NCBI GenBank assembly: GCA_033296885.1 | Contig: MU863939.1 | Coordinates: 62,001-126,000, forward strand | Reading direction: 5' to 3' | DNA from: Triangularia verruculosa | Taxonomy: Eukaryota; Ascomycota; Sordariomycetes; Sordariales; Podosporaceae | DNA: 64,000 bases | Shown: in pieces, positions 1-12,252 of the stretch | Numbering within the stretch: the first letter of the stretch is position 1 | Layout: each line of letters begins with the position of its first letter | Position numbers and translations under genes: made by a program | Notes under the pieces: generated by a model | Told to the model about the DNA's origin: nothing | What the model saw: only the letters and a program-made list of their open reading frames with translations | Database searches by the model: none

Positions 1-3000
1 ATAATCATCAAAAACGAGCTCAAAATCTGCGGCAGACCAAACGCGACATTCGTCATGATGGGCCAGAACTCGGCAAAGCTTCCTGCCGGGAGGAGGTAAG
101 CGATGGTCTTCTTGAGGTTGTCGAACAGCACCCGACCGAACCGGACGGCTTCGACCACGCTGGAGAAGGATTCCAGCAGGACCATGTCGGCGGCTTCAAT
201 GGCGATGTCGCTGCCGCCGCCGATGGCTATGCCAATGTCTGCTGCGCGGAGTGCGGGGGCGTCGTTAACGCCGTCGCCTGTCATGCCTACTACATGGCCG
301 CGGTCTTGGAGTTCTCGGACGATGCGTAGCTTTTGCTCGGGTGTTGTTCGGGCAAAGACCACCTCGTTGTAAGACGAGACCAATGTGTCCCATTGGGTGC
401 TGTTGAGGGTGATGAGGTCGGGGCCAGTCAACACGATGGACTTGGAGAGATCCTCCTCGCCTTCTTCAGATGGCGTGTGATCACCCTTGCGCTTTGTCTC
501 GTCAGGTTCTCTTGACAGGGCACTGACATTTGCAACAGCGTTGTCCGGGTTGGTTATTATACCGCATTCCCTGGCGATAGCCTGAGCTGTGAGAGCAAAG
601 TCACCGGTGACCATATACATTCGGATGCCTGCCGTCCGAAGAATCTTGACGACCTCCGGGATCTCAGGCCGGGGAGGATCGACGATAGCGACCAGTCCCA
701 CAAGCGTGAGCCCAGTTTTGGCTTGTTCCAAGGTTTCCACCTCAAATGCAGCTGAAGAACAGGGAGATGACCTAAAAGAGCGCCGAGAAACCGCTTTGTG
801 AGCGAGAAGCAACACGCGACGGCCCTGGGCTGACCAGTCGTTCTTGATGCGGTTGAACTTTTCTCTGATCTCAGGAGTCAGGGTCATAGCGACCCCTGAA
901 CTGCCAGTAAAGTTGGTGCAGCGATCCATCAGAATTTCTGGGGCTCCCTTGACGGTCAAAAGTCTGGTGCACAGGGGTCAGCAACGGGATGACTGCTTTT
1001 GTGAAATCGAAAAGCTCACATATCACCAGGCTCAAAAATAGCCGCCGTGCCGTTTGGCAATGCCAAACTCAGCCCATCAGGATGCGTGTAGCCCAGAACC
1101 CGAATCATGAACTTGTTCTTGCTGTTGAAGGCGAGATTGAACTTGGTCGCCCAGCATCGTTTGAGTTCAGACACAGCACCTAAGCTCTCTGCGAAGCGCA
1201 GGATAGCCTGATCGGTAGCATCACCATGTATCTTCCGCTCACTGATCGGCAGGCTCCTTGTGGCGGCGTCGAACTCGCCAGCATTGCACAGCCCAGCAAC
1301 GCTCCGCAGTTGGTCTACAGCATTGCTGGCCATGTCGCCGTTGGTGAGACGCTCTGCAATAGCAACGTCACGAATGCCGTCTACCGTCACTTCTTGACCA
1401 CCAAGGGCACAGTCTGTGACGACCATCTTGTTCTGCAGATCTGATCAGTATCTCACTGCCAGAGGCAATTAGTAGATGGCACCAGCTTACTTCCGTCAGC
1501 GTCCCTGTCTTATCCGAGCAAATGACCGACACTGAACCAAGAGTCTCAACGGTCTTCAGAGACTTGCACAAGACCTTGTTCTTCCGCATCATGTTGGCGC
1601 TGATCGTCAAGCTAGCTATCAAGGCTACCGGCAAGCCTTCGGGAATGAAGGCGACGGCAACGGAGACACATGCGACAATCAGGTTGGGGACACTAATCCA
1701 GTCTGGATAAGTAGTTCTCAACCATGCCGCCCTGGCAGAAGATAGATTAGTACCAATGTAAGTAAAGATAAGGAAATAGAGAGGTTCATACCAGAGAACC
1801 ACAACCACAATGATCATAACGACCATGATGGAACAAATGACATAGACAAAGTTCAGAACCTCTCTCTCAAGAGGCGTCATGCCCTTCTTGGGCTCGTTGG
1901 TGAGCTTGGCAATACGCCCAAACACTGTCCTGTTGCCAGTAGCGACAACAACACCAATGCATGTACCAAAGGAGCAGTGAGTGCCTTGCAAACCAATGTT
2001 CTTCGTCTCGAGATAGTTCTTGTCAGTGGCATCGACAGTAGCGGCAAGGGGGACCGATTCACCTGCGCGCCCAACAGTCAGCAATGTACCTCGCAGCCAG
2101 TTTCTCACTCAGTTCAGGATCCGGGAGTTTACCAGTAAGAATCGACCGATCAAACTTCGCATCACTCGACACCTGCACAAACCTCACATCCGCTGGCAAC
2201 TTATTCCCCGCCTCCACCAACAGCACATCTCCCGGGACGATATCAGCAGCCATAGCCGACACCTGGACCCCATCCCGAATCAAAAGGCACTCCTCAGGAA
2301 TCATATTCTTGATGGAAGCCATAACGCGAGACGACGACCAGTCCTGCCACATGTTGAAGGCGGCCTGGATGAAGAAGACAGCAAGCAGGACGATGGCCAA
2401 TGCCAAGTTAGCTTGCGCGGGGGGTTGACCAAGCGGCTTCCAGGCGACGAAAACCAGGATGGAGCCGACGAGGAGGACGGAACCGAAGCCTTTGAAGAAG
2501 TAGCCCATGATTTGCTGGAAGTGATGGGTTTCCGGAGGGGAGGGTGTGTTCTTGCCATATTCAGTGGTGCGGCGCTTGATCTGGTCTTGAGAGAGGCCTT
2601 GATCGAGGGAGGTGGTCCAGCGTTTGATGACATCCGCGACTGAGAGGGTGTGCCATTCGAGATCGGCAAGGTCTGGTAGCAGTAGGATATGATCAGCTTC
2701 ATGATACTCCTCTGTTGACACTACTACCGCGCACCTGTTGCAGCAGCCTTTGAGGCTTTCTTCGCAACCTCCGCCTTGCGGTTGTAGTCATCAATGTCAA
2801 TGGAGCTATACCGGAGTGTCAGTTTCGCTTGGGGCCTACCGTCTTTCAGGTTTGAAAAGGACTTACATGGTCCGATACTGAATAGGTAACGCAGCAGAGG
2901 GATCAATAGCCCCAGTATTCGAGTGAATACTCCGGATGGACATCGAGCCATGAGAGCGGGTGCGCTCAAGACCCGGACCGTGGGCCGGTCGGTTCGAGGT

Positions 3001-3063
3001 CCGGCCGGTTTCAATGTCGTTATCCTGCCATCGTATGCGAGATTTGTCTCCCGGTTCACCCAT
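1..3063 (-). CDS. P-type ATPase, Na+/K+-ATPase alpha-like (type IIC), C-terminus beyond window
   Basis: Ion-pumping P-type ATPase of the animal Na+/K+-ATPase-like IIC branch found in some fungi, acting in a membrane to move Na+/K+ (or H+) with ATP. Reconstructed exons (minus strand): 2867-3063, 2735-2805, 2133-2672, 1792-2062, 1491-1731, 1020-1432 and 1-963. All phases join cleanly; introns are 56-70 nt. Visible motifs: a basic N-terminus, the cation-ATPase N-terminal domain (LADLEWHTLSV), TM1/TM2, the actuator loop ILTGESVPL split by an intron, VAFIPEGLPVAL in TM4, the phosphorylation site ICSDKTGTLTE-NKMVV, KGAPEILMDRC in the nucleotide domain and MTGDGVNDAPAL. The frame is still open at base 1, so the last transmembrane helices lie outside. 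The PEGLP context and lack of ENA-type features argue against the fungal ENA (IID) class. Which ion is pumped is inference. Confidence 0.93.
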
Positions 3064-5624
3064 TCCGAGTCAATCAGTGACCGATGCAAGTGAGACAGGT
3101 GTAACGAGATGAAGGCAAAAGTTGCAGAGAAGTGACAGACTGGTAAGAAGATCGAGTGTGAGAAGAGAGAGTGGTAACACCCGACTGGACAAAGGGAGGA
3201 GGGTGTCTTATGAGCACCAACTCGTCGAGGCAGTGCTTGAGTACGTACAGTACCTCCCGTGCCGTATCTCAAAGTGTGCCATTGCTGGTCCTGGAGATTA
3301 TTCCTGGATCAAGACAAGTCTTCTTCCGGGAAGGGCACATGCTCTGCCGCGGTATCGCACACACTCGAATCCTGAAATAGCCAGTTCAATCAGTGCAGCA
3401 CACTCGCTGGTTCAAGGACCAGCCTGGATGCATCTCTTCGGAGACTGAAACAAGCCGGATCATGGTGCCAAACCAATCTCACCGACCTCATTAGCCACCT
3501 ATACCAGGGCATCAGCACTCCGGCTGTGGCGCCTAGGTTCGATGAAGTAGACAAGGAGCAAGACATGCCGGCGATGGAGACATGTACGTAACACGAAGAA
3601 AGCAAAAAAACCGCTCAACTCCAGCCCAATACCCGTGATGCAAAATGCATGGCCACGGCGATGAAAGTTCTTTCGCTCTAGCCAGAGCAATGACCACCAC
3701 TCGCACTCGGGAAGGTGTCACGAGCCATCGATTACCGTCAAGCTTTCGCGATGGCGGAAGGCGCGACACTTTCTCGTAAAGCTCACCCACATCAGCACAT
3801 ACCTGTACCTGAATACCGTACCTCAGTACAGCCCTATCACCCCCCAAAAATCGCTCATAACCCTCCAGCTCAGCGCCCAGACCAGCCCTGATATCAGGAA
3901 CCTCCTCACACGGTCAAATTAAGCTTTCCACAACGGCAAGCGGCAAACGGAAAACAATCCGAGTTGTCCTCCGATGCAAGGGAGCTTGGGCCCTCCCATC
4001 ATCCCTCCCTCCTAGCTCCCCCCTCCCGTCGTAGCTTTCAGACACAGCCCCCCTCTTCTTTTTTTCACAACACCCACCATCACAAAGAACCGGTTTTCCC
4101 CATGTGGCATCGGGAAACGAGACAGACAATCTAATAGGACCCCTCGTTGCTTCCAATTAGGTACCTACCTAACTAACCTGGAAAAAACGGTTGTCATCGG
4201 CAAGAGCACCAACCCCACACCCGACGGAGGGTGAAGGCAACGAACGAACAAGCTCAAGCTTCCAGCAGTGCCACCCTCCTTAGGGGTAGCTAAGGGCGTG
4301 AAGGACAAAGCAGTTACCCCGATGTTCTCTAGAGATATCGTGACGACGGATTTCCCCATGAGGCAATCCAGGCGCTGACAGTCAGGCTCGCAGGACTTGT
4401 TGCGAACGAAGGAGGCCTCCCGGGGTTTTTTGAGAGTTTGTATGGGGCTCTTGACGACGTTCAGATAATAGATATAACGCACTCGCAAACCCTTTCTCTG
4501 GTCGTATCTCGCGCACACCCATTATTTTCCTCCACCACTTGCATCCCTTGATAAGCCGGGCCTTGCCACTGTAAAAAGGAGGCTGTTTACATAGCGCCTT
4601 GGCAACCCACCAAAATTGCCCCGGCAACCACGCACATCACGATCACATCATGCATCCAAAACGTATGCCAACAAGTCAATTCATCAAAGGTGCCTAAGCT
4701 TATGTCTATGTGCGGTGGACTGTTTCCATTGCTCTCTGACTGTCCCCAAATGCCGATAGGCCGGCAAAAATGCCCAACCTAGAAAGAAATACCATTGACG
4801 CCCAAAAAAACGAAAACAAAACAAAAAAGAACGAGAACTATGTGTCCATATGATAAAACAAAAACTTGCTCGCCAGCAAACCTTGCCATGATGATATCCC
4901 ACAAGTCTTTCATCGCAGACGTAATTGCAAACGCAACGCTCTCCTTCCTTGCCATGGCCAGTTGTATTTTGAGAATGGCGGTGTCCGCCTCGCTGGCTCG
5001 ATTCGATGAGATGCAAATAGAACCCTCCCTCATCCAGAAGAGGTCAATGCCGATATAATCCCTTTATGCTCCATGGAACGAATCCTTCGTTCCTCCTTCG
5101 CAAACTAAAACAAAATTCCACAAGTCACCGCTTATGATGCCCAATTGTTTTGCCCATCTTCCCAACCAGCCCGTCCCACCAAAAGCAGTGACCTCATGAA
5201 CCCCGTGTGGTGAGCTCGCGAGCGAAAAAAGCACGAAAATGCATGTCTTCGCAAGTCAAAGTCACGCTCCAAACAACAAAAACGGTAATAACAGGCCAAA
5301 TATCACTGTGCTGGGTATCAATGTGCGATGCTTCCCTGCGAATCTTGCCGCAAACGTGTTCATTCGACGTATTTCCCGACCTCAACCAAAACCCAATCTT
5401 CAAGCCGCCACAACTCTCCTTCGATTAGAGGGTGCCAACCTAATCATGGCTCGAATGCTGTGATGGCGTCGGATGATGTGACTACGGCGTGGCATCCCTC
5501 CCTCAGAAGAGCTGCGAACGCGACGGGACGACGATCTTTTAGAAGAACGGCGATTTCGGCGCGACGGCGATCTTTGAGAAGAAAGGCGAGCCTGGTGTGG
5601 CGTACTTCCTGCAGAAGAGGTTTC
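3064..5624. other. Intergenic, no supported gene
   Basis: Lies upstream of the ATPase and downstream of the Grr1-like gene, both on the minus strand. It contains pyrimidine-rich stretches (about 3940-4080) expected of a long fungal promoter or 5' UTR, and A-rich tracts near 4800-4860. Short open frames occur on both strands, but none has a recognisable motif or convincing splice structure. Confidence 0.6.
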
Positions 5625-8113
5625 CTAAGCCAAATCATGAGGGTTACCATGTCCATCGCCGTCCGTCGGCCCAGGTGGGCTCACTGGCGTGGCGTCCAAG
5701 GCCTGGGTGGGAGAGGGAGCAGATGGCGAAGGGCTTGGTGCGACGACCTGAGCTTCTTGGGCAAGCAGTGCTGGAAGGTGTGCAGCTACAGGTGCACCAT
5801 GGAGGTATTGAGTGGCTTGTATCTGTGTCTGTACATGCTGTAGCAGAACTGCCTGAGGTACGTAAGGGGGGTGCTGTACATAGTTGAAAGGATTGACCGG
5901 TTGAACAGGAGGTGGAGGGGGCGGCTGCTGAGGAGCCGGAGTATTGACAGGCTGCGCCGTGTTATCAGCCTCAGCCATATCGGCATCGTCCATGTCATCT
6001 TCATCCACAGCGTCAACCTCGGTCTCGTCGGCGTCCCCATTGTTGACTTGAACAATACCCCCGGTTGGCGTATCTCGGTCGGCATTATTGACACCTCGCG
6101 GCTCGCTAAGTCCAAGCTCGGCAAACGTCTTCTCCTGGTTCAGATATTGACGAAGATTGAGAACGCCTTGCCCCGAAAAAACGCAGAAGACATCGCGCTG
6201 GTGCTGTGTAAAACCTGTGTGTCGTATCAGTCGCCGATAGGCATAGGCATAGCAAAACAGACTTCTTACCTGGCGGGGGCTCCCGAGAAAACGCTTCGAG
6301 GTCTTCTCTCAAGAAAGCAGCAACGCCTGTGAGACTGAGATGGGTCAGGCGTGGGCAGCACTTGAGAAGTCGCAAGATACCCTAACGAGACTTAGTAAGC
6401 AAGTTTGAACGTGCAAGAGAGAGGGAGAAGCTGGCAAATACCTTCAAAGTCAGATTTGTGCAGTAGCTCAGATGCACTCGTTCCAGGCTACTGTGGGTCG
6501 TGCTGACATACTCGTTGGGAATCACGTTTCCATGCGTATCCTTTCGTAAGCGTGCTCGCCGATTGGCATTTGCAAGGGCGATAATACTTGCGTCTGTGAT
6601 CTGAGCGCATTTGACGAGGCCAATTCTCTTCAACTTGGGCAAAGTGGCAAGCTTCATGACTGAGTCGTCAGTCAGATGGGTGCAGCATCCAAGGTCGATG
6701 TAGCGAATACGATTGCACTCGGCAACAAGCTTCTTCACAGCCTCGTCGGTGATCTGGTGGCAGTGGCCTAAATGGAGGAAATGTAGATTCTTGCCCAAAC
6801 CAGCGATAGCATACAGAGCATCGTCCGTAAGCTGGCGGCACTTCGCAAAGACCAAGTTTCGAAGCCGAGGTGCAACTTGGATAATCTTTTGGACGGCCCT
6901 GTCTGTCAACTTGTCACAAGAGGTCAAGTCCAAAATGCGCAGGTTCTCAAAGGTCTTGTCGGGCAGTGAGAGAAAGGCATTGTCGTCGATCAAATCGCAG
7001 TTAACCAGTCGGAGTTCCCGGAGAGCCTGCCCCTTCTCAATCAGTGCCGTGACGGGCTCGTTGCCAATGAGTTTGCATTGGTGGAGATCGATCTCGAGGA
7101 TGTTGGGACAGTGTTCGGCAAAAGCAAGGACAGCTTCGTTGGTTAGTTGTTGGCAGTCATTCAGTTTGAGCTAGTAAACAGATATCTGTTAGCAACCATG
7201 AACCATACCATTCTCCGAAGAAAGAGGTAAGACGAGGTGGGCAACTTACCCTCTTTAGAAACCTGCAATTCTCGGCAAGAGTGATCATGCTCTCGGGCGA
7301 CACCTTGTGGCATCCACTGATGTTGAGGCCCTGAAGACGCTTGCAATGCTGAGCAATGGCATAAATCGAAGCCTCGGTGATTTGGTTATCGTTGGAGACG
7401 TCGAGCGCCAGCAAGTGGCTGTTGTTGGCGATCAGTGGGATGAGACCAGTATCTGTGATCTTAGCACAGTTTGTGAGTGTGAGGCGTTCGACACGGGTGC
7501 ACGAGGCGAGAGGAACAATGCTGCCATCGTTGACGCTGTCGTGCAGGCATGCAAGATTGAGACGCTTGATGAAGTCCTTATACGGGAACGCCTGAGACTC
7601 TCTGCTGAGAGTGTGGCAGATTTGTTCATGCTTCCCCCATGTTGTGCAGGATGGACGATGCCACAAAATGTCGACTGCATTGCGAGCCCATCTCCTACAT
7701 GTCATCATCACGTTGAAGACATCGTGCAAACTGCTGAGCTTGGAGAAGATGGCGATCAGGATCTCGTTTGGCAGCTGATTGATGGGCGGAAGACAGTCCT
7801 CGTCGGTGACCTGCATGTCCTGGAGATTCGGTACGCCGAGAGAAGACTGGGAATCATTTGCGCCAAGGAAGAAATCGGACTCCTCATTGTTGTCGCCGGG
7901 CGCTGGCGAGCTGCTGGATGATGTGGAGCGGGCATCGTCCTGTGCATCCACGGCAAGGTCGACGAGGTCAGACTGGGCGGACGCTTGTTGTCGGCCATGT
8001 TCGGAGGATGCTGGCTCGGCGACGGCGATGGCTTGGTCGTGGCTAATTATGGCGGCGCCTCTGTCGGCGATGATATCGAGGGACGCGCGCTGTCTCATGG
8101 TTGCTAAAGTCAT
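5625..8113 (-). CDS. grr1: F-box / leucine-rich-repeat protein, SCF ubiquitin ligase subunit (Grr1 type)
   Basis: Substrate-recognition subunit of an SCF ubiquitin ligase; in yeast Grr1 targets G1 cyclins and regulators of glucose sensing. Exons (minus): 7250-8113, 6442-7170, 6270-6381, 5625-6214, giving 764 residues. An acidic, Ser-rich N-terminus is followed by the F-box at about residues 110-155 (INQLPNEILIAIFSKL). At least a dozen cysteine-type LRRs follow (for example LTLTNCAKITDTGL, LDLTSCDKLTDRAV, LHLGHCHQITDEAV). After a conserved block (GFTQHQRDVFCVFSG) comes an acidic, Pro-rich tail. The start at 8113 is the first ATG; a second in-frame ATG lies five codons later. An AMN1-like F-box protein is less likely, because the order F-box, long LRR array, QRDVFCVFSG block matches fungal Grr1. 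Confidence 0.93.
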
Positions 8114-10288
8114 TGACGACTCCCGCGGCGCAAAGGGCGGGTTCGGTGGGAAGTTAAACAGAGGGAAGGACGGTGGCTGTCACTGAGGGGAGGCGACCCG
8201 ACCGTAAATGTGGAGTGCCTGTTGGTGCGCTACCAGCCGTCAATTGTCAGCAGGGGGTCCAGGCTGTGATGAGGGGACCCGACCCAAAATAGCCTTGGGG
8301 GGTGGGTCCAATGGCGGTCGGAATCTCGAGATGCTGAGAGCAAGACAGTGATGGATAGCAAGTGAGATGCCGCATCGGACGATCAAGAATCGGAAATCGA
8401 GGCTTGTTGGCTCTGCAGGGAGTTGTGAAAATGTGAGAAATGAGAGGAGGATTCTTACGGGGAAGGCGAGGTCAAGGGTATTGTAGGTAGGCGGTGGTGG
8501 GAAGTGTCAGTCAGGGAAGATGAGAAACAATAAGAGGGCAAAGCCTGAACACAAGCCGCTATTGTTAATGCCACCCAAGAGTTTTTTTACCTAAGAAGGT
8601 GGACTTTCTTACATGAGCTTTACTGGCACAAAATGGAGTCTGACGGAAGGTAGTTGGCGAAAGAGAGTTGAAAGCGCACCAGAACGCAATAACCATCCTT
8701 CCTTTACCTACTTCACCTCTCCCAGTACCAGGCAACTACCCCAAATCGTTTCAACAGCTGCCCTGCTGCGGACGGGCCGCTTGGGAGAGATGGACAGAGA
8801 GAGCAAGGCAACCTACATGGGGCGCATGGAGGTGGGGTCGTTCGCCCAGAGGTCACGCTGGACGGGCACTGAGGGTGGTTTCTTTGTTATTCCGAGATCA
8901 AGCCTCGATTTCCGTCTGAAAATTCCATATTACCAAGTGATAACCTGGCGAGAACTACAGGTTCGGCAGCTGGGGCCTGCCTCGTGATGACTGGGAAACT
9001 GATCGATGGCAGCAGCATCCATCTAGCGACATGTGGTAGCGTAGGTCCTTACGTCCCAGCTGCGGGCCTGATGCGGTGAACCAAGTACCAGATGCAAGAC
9101 CAGCTGCAGCGTGGAGGCACCTGAGACAACAACTTCGATTCGCCGCCTGTGCTTGGGTACCCAAACGGCTTGCGCTGACTCCAGGCGCAAGACAGCGCAT
9201 ACAAAATGGCTGGCAGGTCCTGTCAACCCGTTGCCGATGACCAGCCACGCCAATGTCAAATAGGAGATGGACACGGCCGTGGCAAAACCACCCAGCGGCA
9301 TCTCGTGTGAGGAGTCACAGGGGAGAAGGCGGCCCATTTCCAAAGCTGAAAGGACACTGCCCTGACCATGGAAGGAAGGCTGGGCTGCGAAATCGGCAAA
9401 ATGATAGCCAGTTAGTTGTACACTACCCTATACGAAGACGGGATTCCAGCTGGGAAAACCTCTAGCGCTACTGCAGGGTTTACATCGCTGGGATTTCGGG
9501 AGCTAGTTGCTGGACCAGCCTTTCCATGGGATGGACGCGATAGCTATCGGACAGTCGGGCATCTCGGTGTCGATCAGGCTTGTCTTGGATGCCACCTTCT
9601 TTTCCATATCTCTCAGAGACACTACGCGCGGCCAGCTGGGCCATGAGCATGGCATTCCCTCTCGCATTCAGTAAATCGTATGCACCTCGATTTGTTCATG
9701 ACGTGCGCGTGGGCGCTTAGGTATTCGGCTGCAGCAACCAGTCATAACAAGCCGTCAGCATGTCAAGATCCTGGAGAGTGCTTCTGCCCCCTCATCTGGA
9801 TGATGTGGTTTGCCAGCAACATGGGACGCCACGTGCAATACTTTGTGTGACCTCATCCTTCAGGTGCAGGGAAACTTCTTATAGGCGAGAAGGAAGCCGT
9901 GCAAGCCGGGCAACACAGTTTGGGGGTTGCGTCGGTGTATCTGATGCCTTCGATTCGAGAACCTTTCGGCTTGGTGGATGCTTTTGAACCAAGATGAGAT
10001 GGAAAGACTGAAGTCAATTCAAGAAGGCTTGAAGTCCACAAATTATCCCAGCTTGGGAATGGCGTTTGTGGTCTCGAACCGAAGACGCCATGGTTCGCGG
10101 TGTGACCCACTCTGACGACGGACCCCGGGCGCCATGATGTCAAATTGAGCCCTGGGGACGAACGCCAAGCTCCAAACTCCGAATTAACATTCTCTTCCAT
10201 CGAACGACCAAGCCGACGGACGACTGCACGCAGGGGAGATCACAACACCGCCCACTCTCTCGCAGCAGACCAGCACACCATCATAGCA
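8114..10288. other. Divergent intergenic region (Grr1-like / AIM18-like), no supported gene
   Basis: About 2.2 kb separate the divergent starts at 8113 and 10289, so the region should carry both promoters. The frames at 8613-9640 overlap one another on both strands, lack plausible introns and have no recognisable motif, so I call no gene here. Confidence 0.55.
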
Positions 10289-11479
10289 ATGCTTCGGCAA
10301 CCCCTCCTCCGGCAGGCTGCCCGCGCTGCCCGGCCAGCCCCCTCGGTCGCCTCCTCTCTCAGACCTCACATTCAGCGCCGAACTCTTCTGTCCAAGCGCT
10401 CCTTCCGGGAAACCGGTACTCGCGCCGTCGAGAACCTCAACCTCCGCAACATTGCCCAGTCCTCGGCCGATTACCACCGAAATAAGCGAATCTTCCTCTC
10501 CTGCGGCATCGTCGCTGGCATCGTTTCTTTCGTATACGTCTCCTACCGCATCGTCCTTGAGCTCAAGAAGAACCCAGTAAAAGCCGATGCCGACCCGTCT
10601 AACCCGCTTTCCGGTCCTAATTCGGTCCACAGAAAAGTTGTCATTCAGGATGAGAAAGGCCGGGAGATCGTACCGACAGGGCACAGCGTGGTGCCTAGCT
10701 TTCCCAGAACAATCTCCTTGCCTGCGTTTACCGGGCCATTAGAAGCAACCGAGCCCTCCACTCCAGAAAAGATCACCACGACAACCACCCCGGAAACAGA
10801 GTACACCTTGGTCGGCTTGGGTACCCGAACAGTAACCTTCATCGGTATTTCTGTCTACGTAGTTGGATTCTACATCGCCACGGCCGACATTGCAGCCCTC
10901 CAGTCTGCCCTGGTCAAGAAGGTCAACCCCATCGCTACCACTCTCGTCCCAGGTGAGCGCGACAACCTCCGCTCCGAGCTTCTCGACCCAACAGAAGGCG
11001 CCAAGCTGTGGGATGAGCTGCTCAGCAATGGCATCCCCGCCCGCACCGCCTTCCGCGTCATTCCAGTTCGCGACACTGACTTCCACCACTTGCGCGATGG
11101 CTTCGTAAATGCCATCAAGGCCCGCGGACCGGAGCTTTCTGGCAAGGGTGTGGACGATGAAGAGTTCGGGGAGGCGATGAGGCAGTTCAGAGCCGTGTTC
11201 AACAGGGGCAAGGTACCCAAGGCCCAGGAACTGATTCTGACTCGAGATGACAGGGGCCATCTCAGCATCGCGTTTGATGCGGGCAAGAAGAGTGGCGGCA
11301 GGCAACTGATTGGCGTGGTGCCGGATGAGAGGGTCTCGAGAGCGTTGTGGTTGAACTACTTGGGTGGTAAGCAGGTTGCAAGTGAACCGGCGAGGAAGAG
11401 CATCGTGGAGGGCATCATGGAGTTTGTGGAGAGGCCAGTGGGCACGGTTGCCAGTATGGTTGTGCCTGTGACCAAATGA
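10289..11479 (+). CDS. aim18: Mitochondrial chalcone-isomerase-fold protein, AIM18/FMP22-like
   Basis: Single-exon gene of 396 residues, probably an inner-membrane mitochondrial protein of the AIM18/AIM46 family, whose C-terminal half adopts the chalcone-isomerase fold without known catalysis. The first about 60 residues are rich in Arg, Ala and Ser and poor in acidic residues, as in a matrix presequence (MLRQPLLRQAARAARPAP). A hydrophobic helix follows at about residues 68-92 (IFLSCGIVAGIVSFVYVSY). The domain from about residue 165 starts with LVGLGTRTVTFIGISVYVVGFY, diagnostic of the family. The open frame extends 48 codons upstream to 10145, but the ATG at 10289 is preferred because it gives a clean presequence. 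The exact biochemical role is not established. Confidence 0.88.
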   Translation: MLRQPLLRQAARAARPAPSVASSLRPHIQRRTLLSKRSFRETGTRAVENLNLRNIAQSSADYHRNKRIFLSCGIVAGIVSFVYVSYRIVLELKKNPVKADADPSNPLSGPNSVHRKVVIQDEKGREIVPTGHSVVPSFPRTISLPAFTGPLEATEPSTPEKITTTTTPETEYTLVGLGTRTVTFIGISVYVVGFYIATADIAALQSALVKKVNPIATTLVPGERDNLRSELLDPTEGAKLWDELLSNGIPARTAFRVIPVRDTDFHHLRDGFVNAIKARGPELSGKGVDDEEFGEAMRQFRAVFNRGKVPKAQELILTRDDRGHLSIAFDAGKKSGGRQLIGVVPDERVSRALWLNYLGGKQVASEPARKSIVEGIMEFVERPVGTVASMVVPVTK

Positions 11480-11789
11480 GCGTGGTAGGCAAGAAGCTGC
11501 CTTTCACTAGGTAAGCAAATGAAGGTGGTCTGATGAAAACAGGAACCAGGCGTGAACTGTATTGATAATAACCAAGTTTATACAAGATCGAAGATATGAC
11601 GACCAACAGGACATCTCATTTCAGGCATTTTTGTTACGTTGATGTGAAGCAAAAATGAAGTGTTGCCGCTCCTGTCTTCGCTTGCTTAGATCCCTTGAAC
11701 CCCTTGCTGCCTTTGACTCTTGGTATCCCGTCTCCTCTCTGCTGAACTCAGAACATGGTTGTCTTCCACACATCACACATACTCTTAAC
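11480..11789. other. Convergent 3' region between AIM18-like and glutaredoxin genes
   Basis: The 310 bases between two converging stop codons must hold both 3' UTRs and polyadenylation signals. I see no open frame worth calling. Confidence 0.6.
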
Positions 11790-12252
11790 TTAGAGAGCAC
11801 CAGCCTCCTTCAACAAGTCCTCCAGCTTTTTGCCGTCCTTGCCCTTCTTGGACACGGCCTCCAAGTCGCTGTTACCACCAATGTGCTGCTTGCCGATAAA
11901 GATGTTTGGCACGGTCCGTTGCCCGGTGATCTTGGCGAGCGCGGCCTGGATGTCGTCGCCGTCGTCTTCCTGGTTCAGCTCGATGGCCTTGTACTTGGCG
12001 TCGTACGAGTCGAGGAGGCGCTTGGTGCTGTTGCAGTAGGGACAGTAAGACTTGCTAAAGACCACTTTTTTACGCGCGCGCATTGCATAGTCAGTATTCT
12101 GCGTGTTTGTAGGGGTTAAGGGGGCGAGAAAAGCATGAACACTACATACTGACAGCATTGTCATCGATCAACTGCTGGGCCTTCTTCTGGGCGGCGTCCA
12201 TGGTGGCTGGTGATGGTGCTGAGGAGAAGAATCGGCGAAAGAAGAAGGACAT
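11790..12252 (-). CDS. Glutaredoxin, dithiol CPYC type, possible dual start
   Basis: Small thiol-disulfide oxidoreductase that reduces disulfides and glutathione mixed disulfides using glutathione. Exons (minus): 12150-12252 and 11790-12064, joined by an 85-nt intron with CTGAC branch and AAG acceptor; the junction restores AVMVFSKSYCPYC. The active site is CPYC; the glutathione-binding TVPNIFIG and IGGNSDLE motifs follow. Two in-frame ATGs are available. The one at 12201 gives a 108-residue cytosolic-length protein. The one at 12252 adds 17 residues, MSFFFRRFFSSAPSPAT, which are basic, hydrophobic and free of acids, like a mitochondrial presequence. Yeast Grx2 is known to make two isoforms from two starts, so dual targeting is a reasonable inference here. 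Confidence 0.92.

Noticed and set aside
10739..11305. 188-codon minus frame within the AIM18-like gene
   Set aside because: Antisense shadow; family motifs lie on plus.
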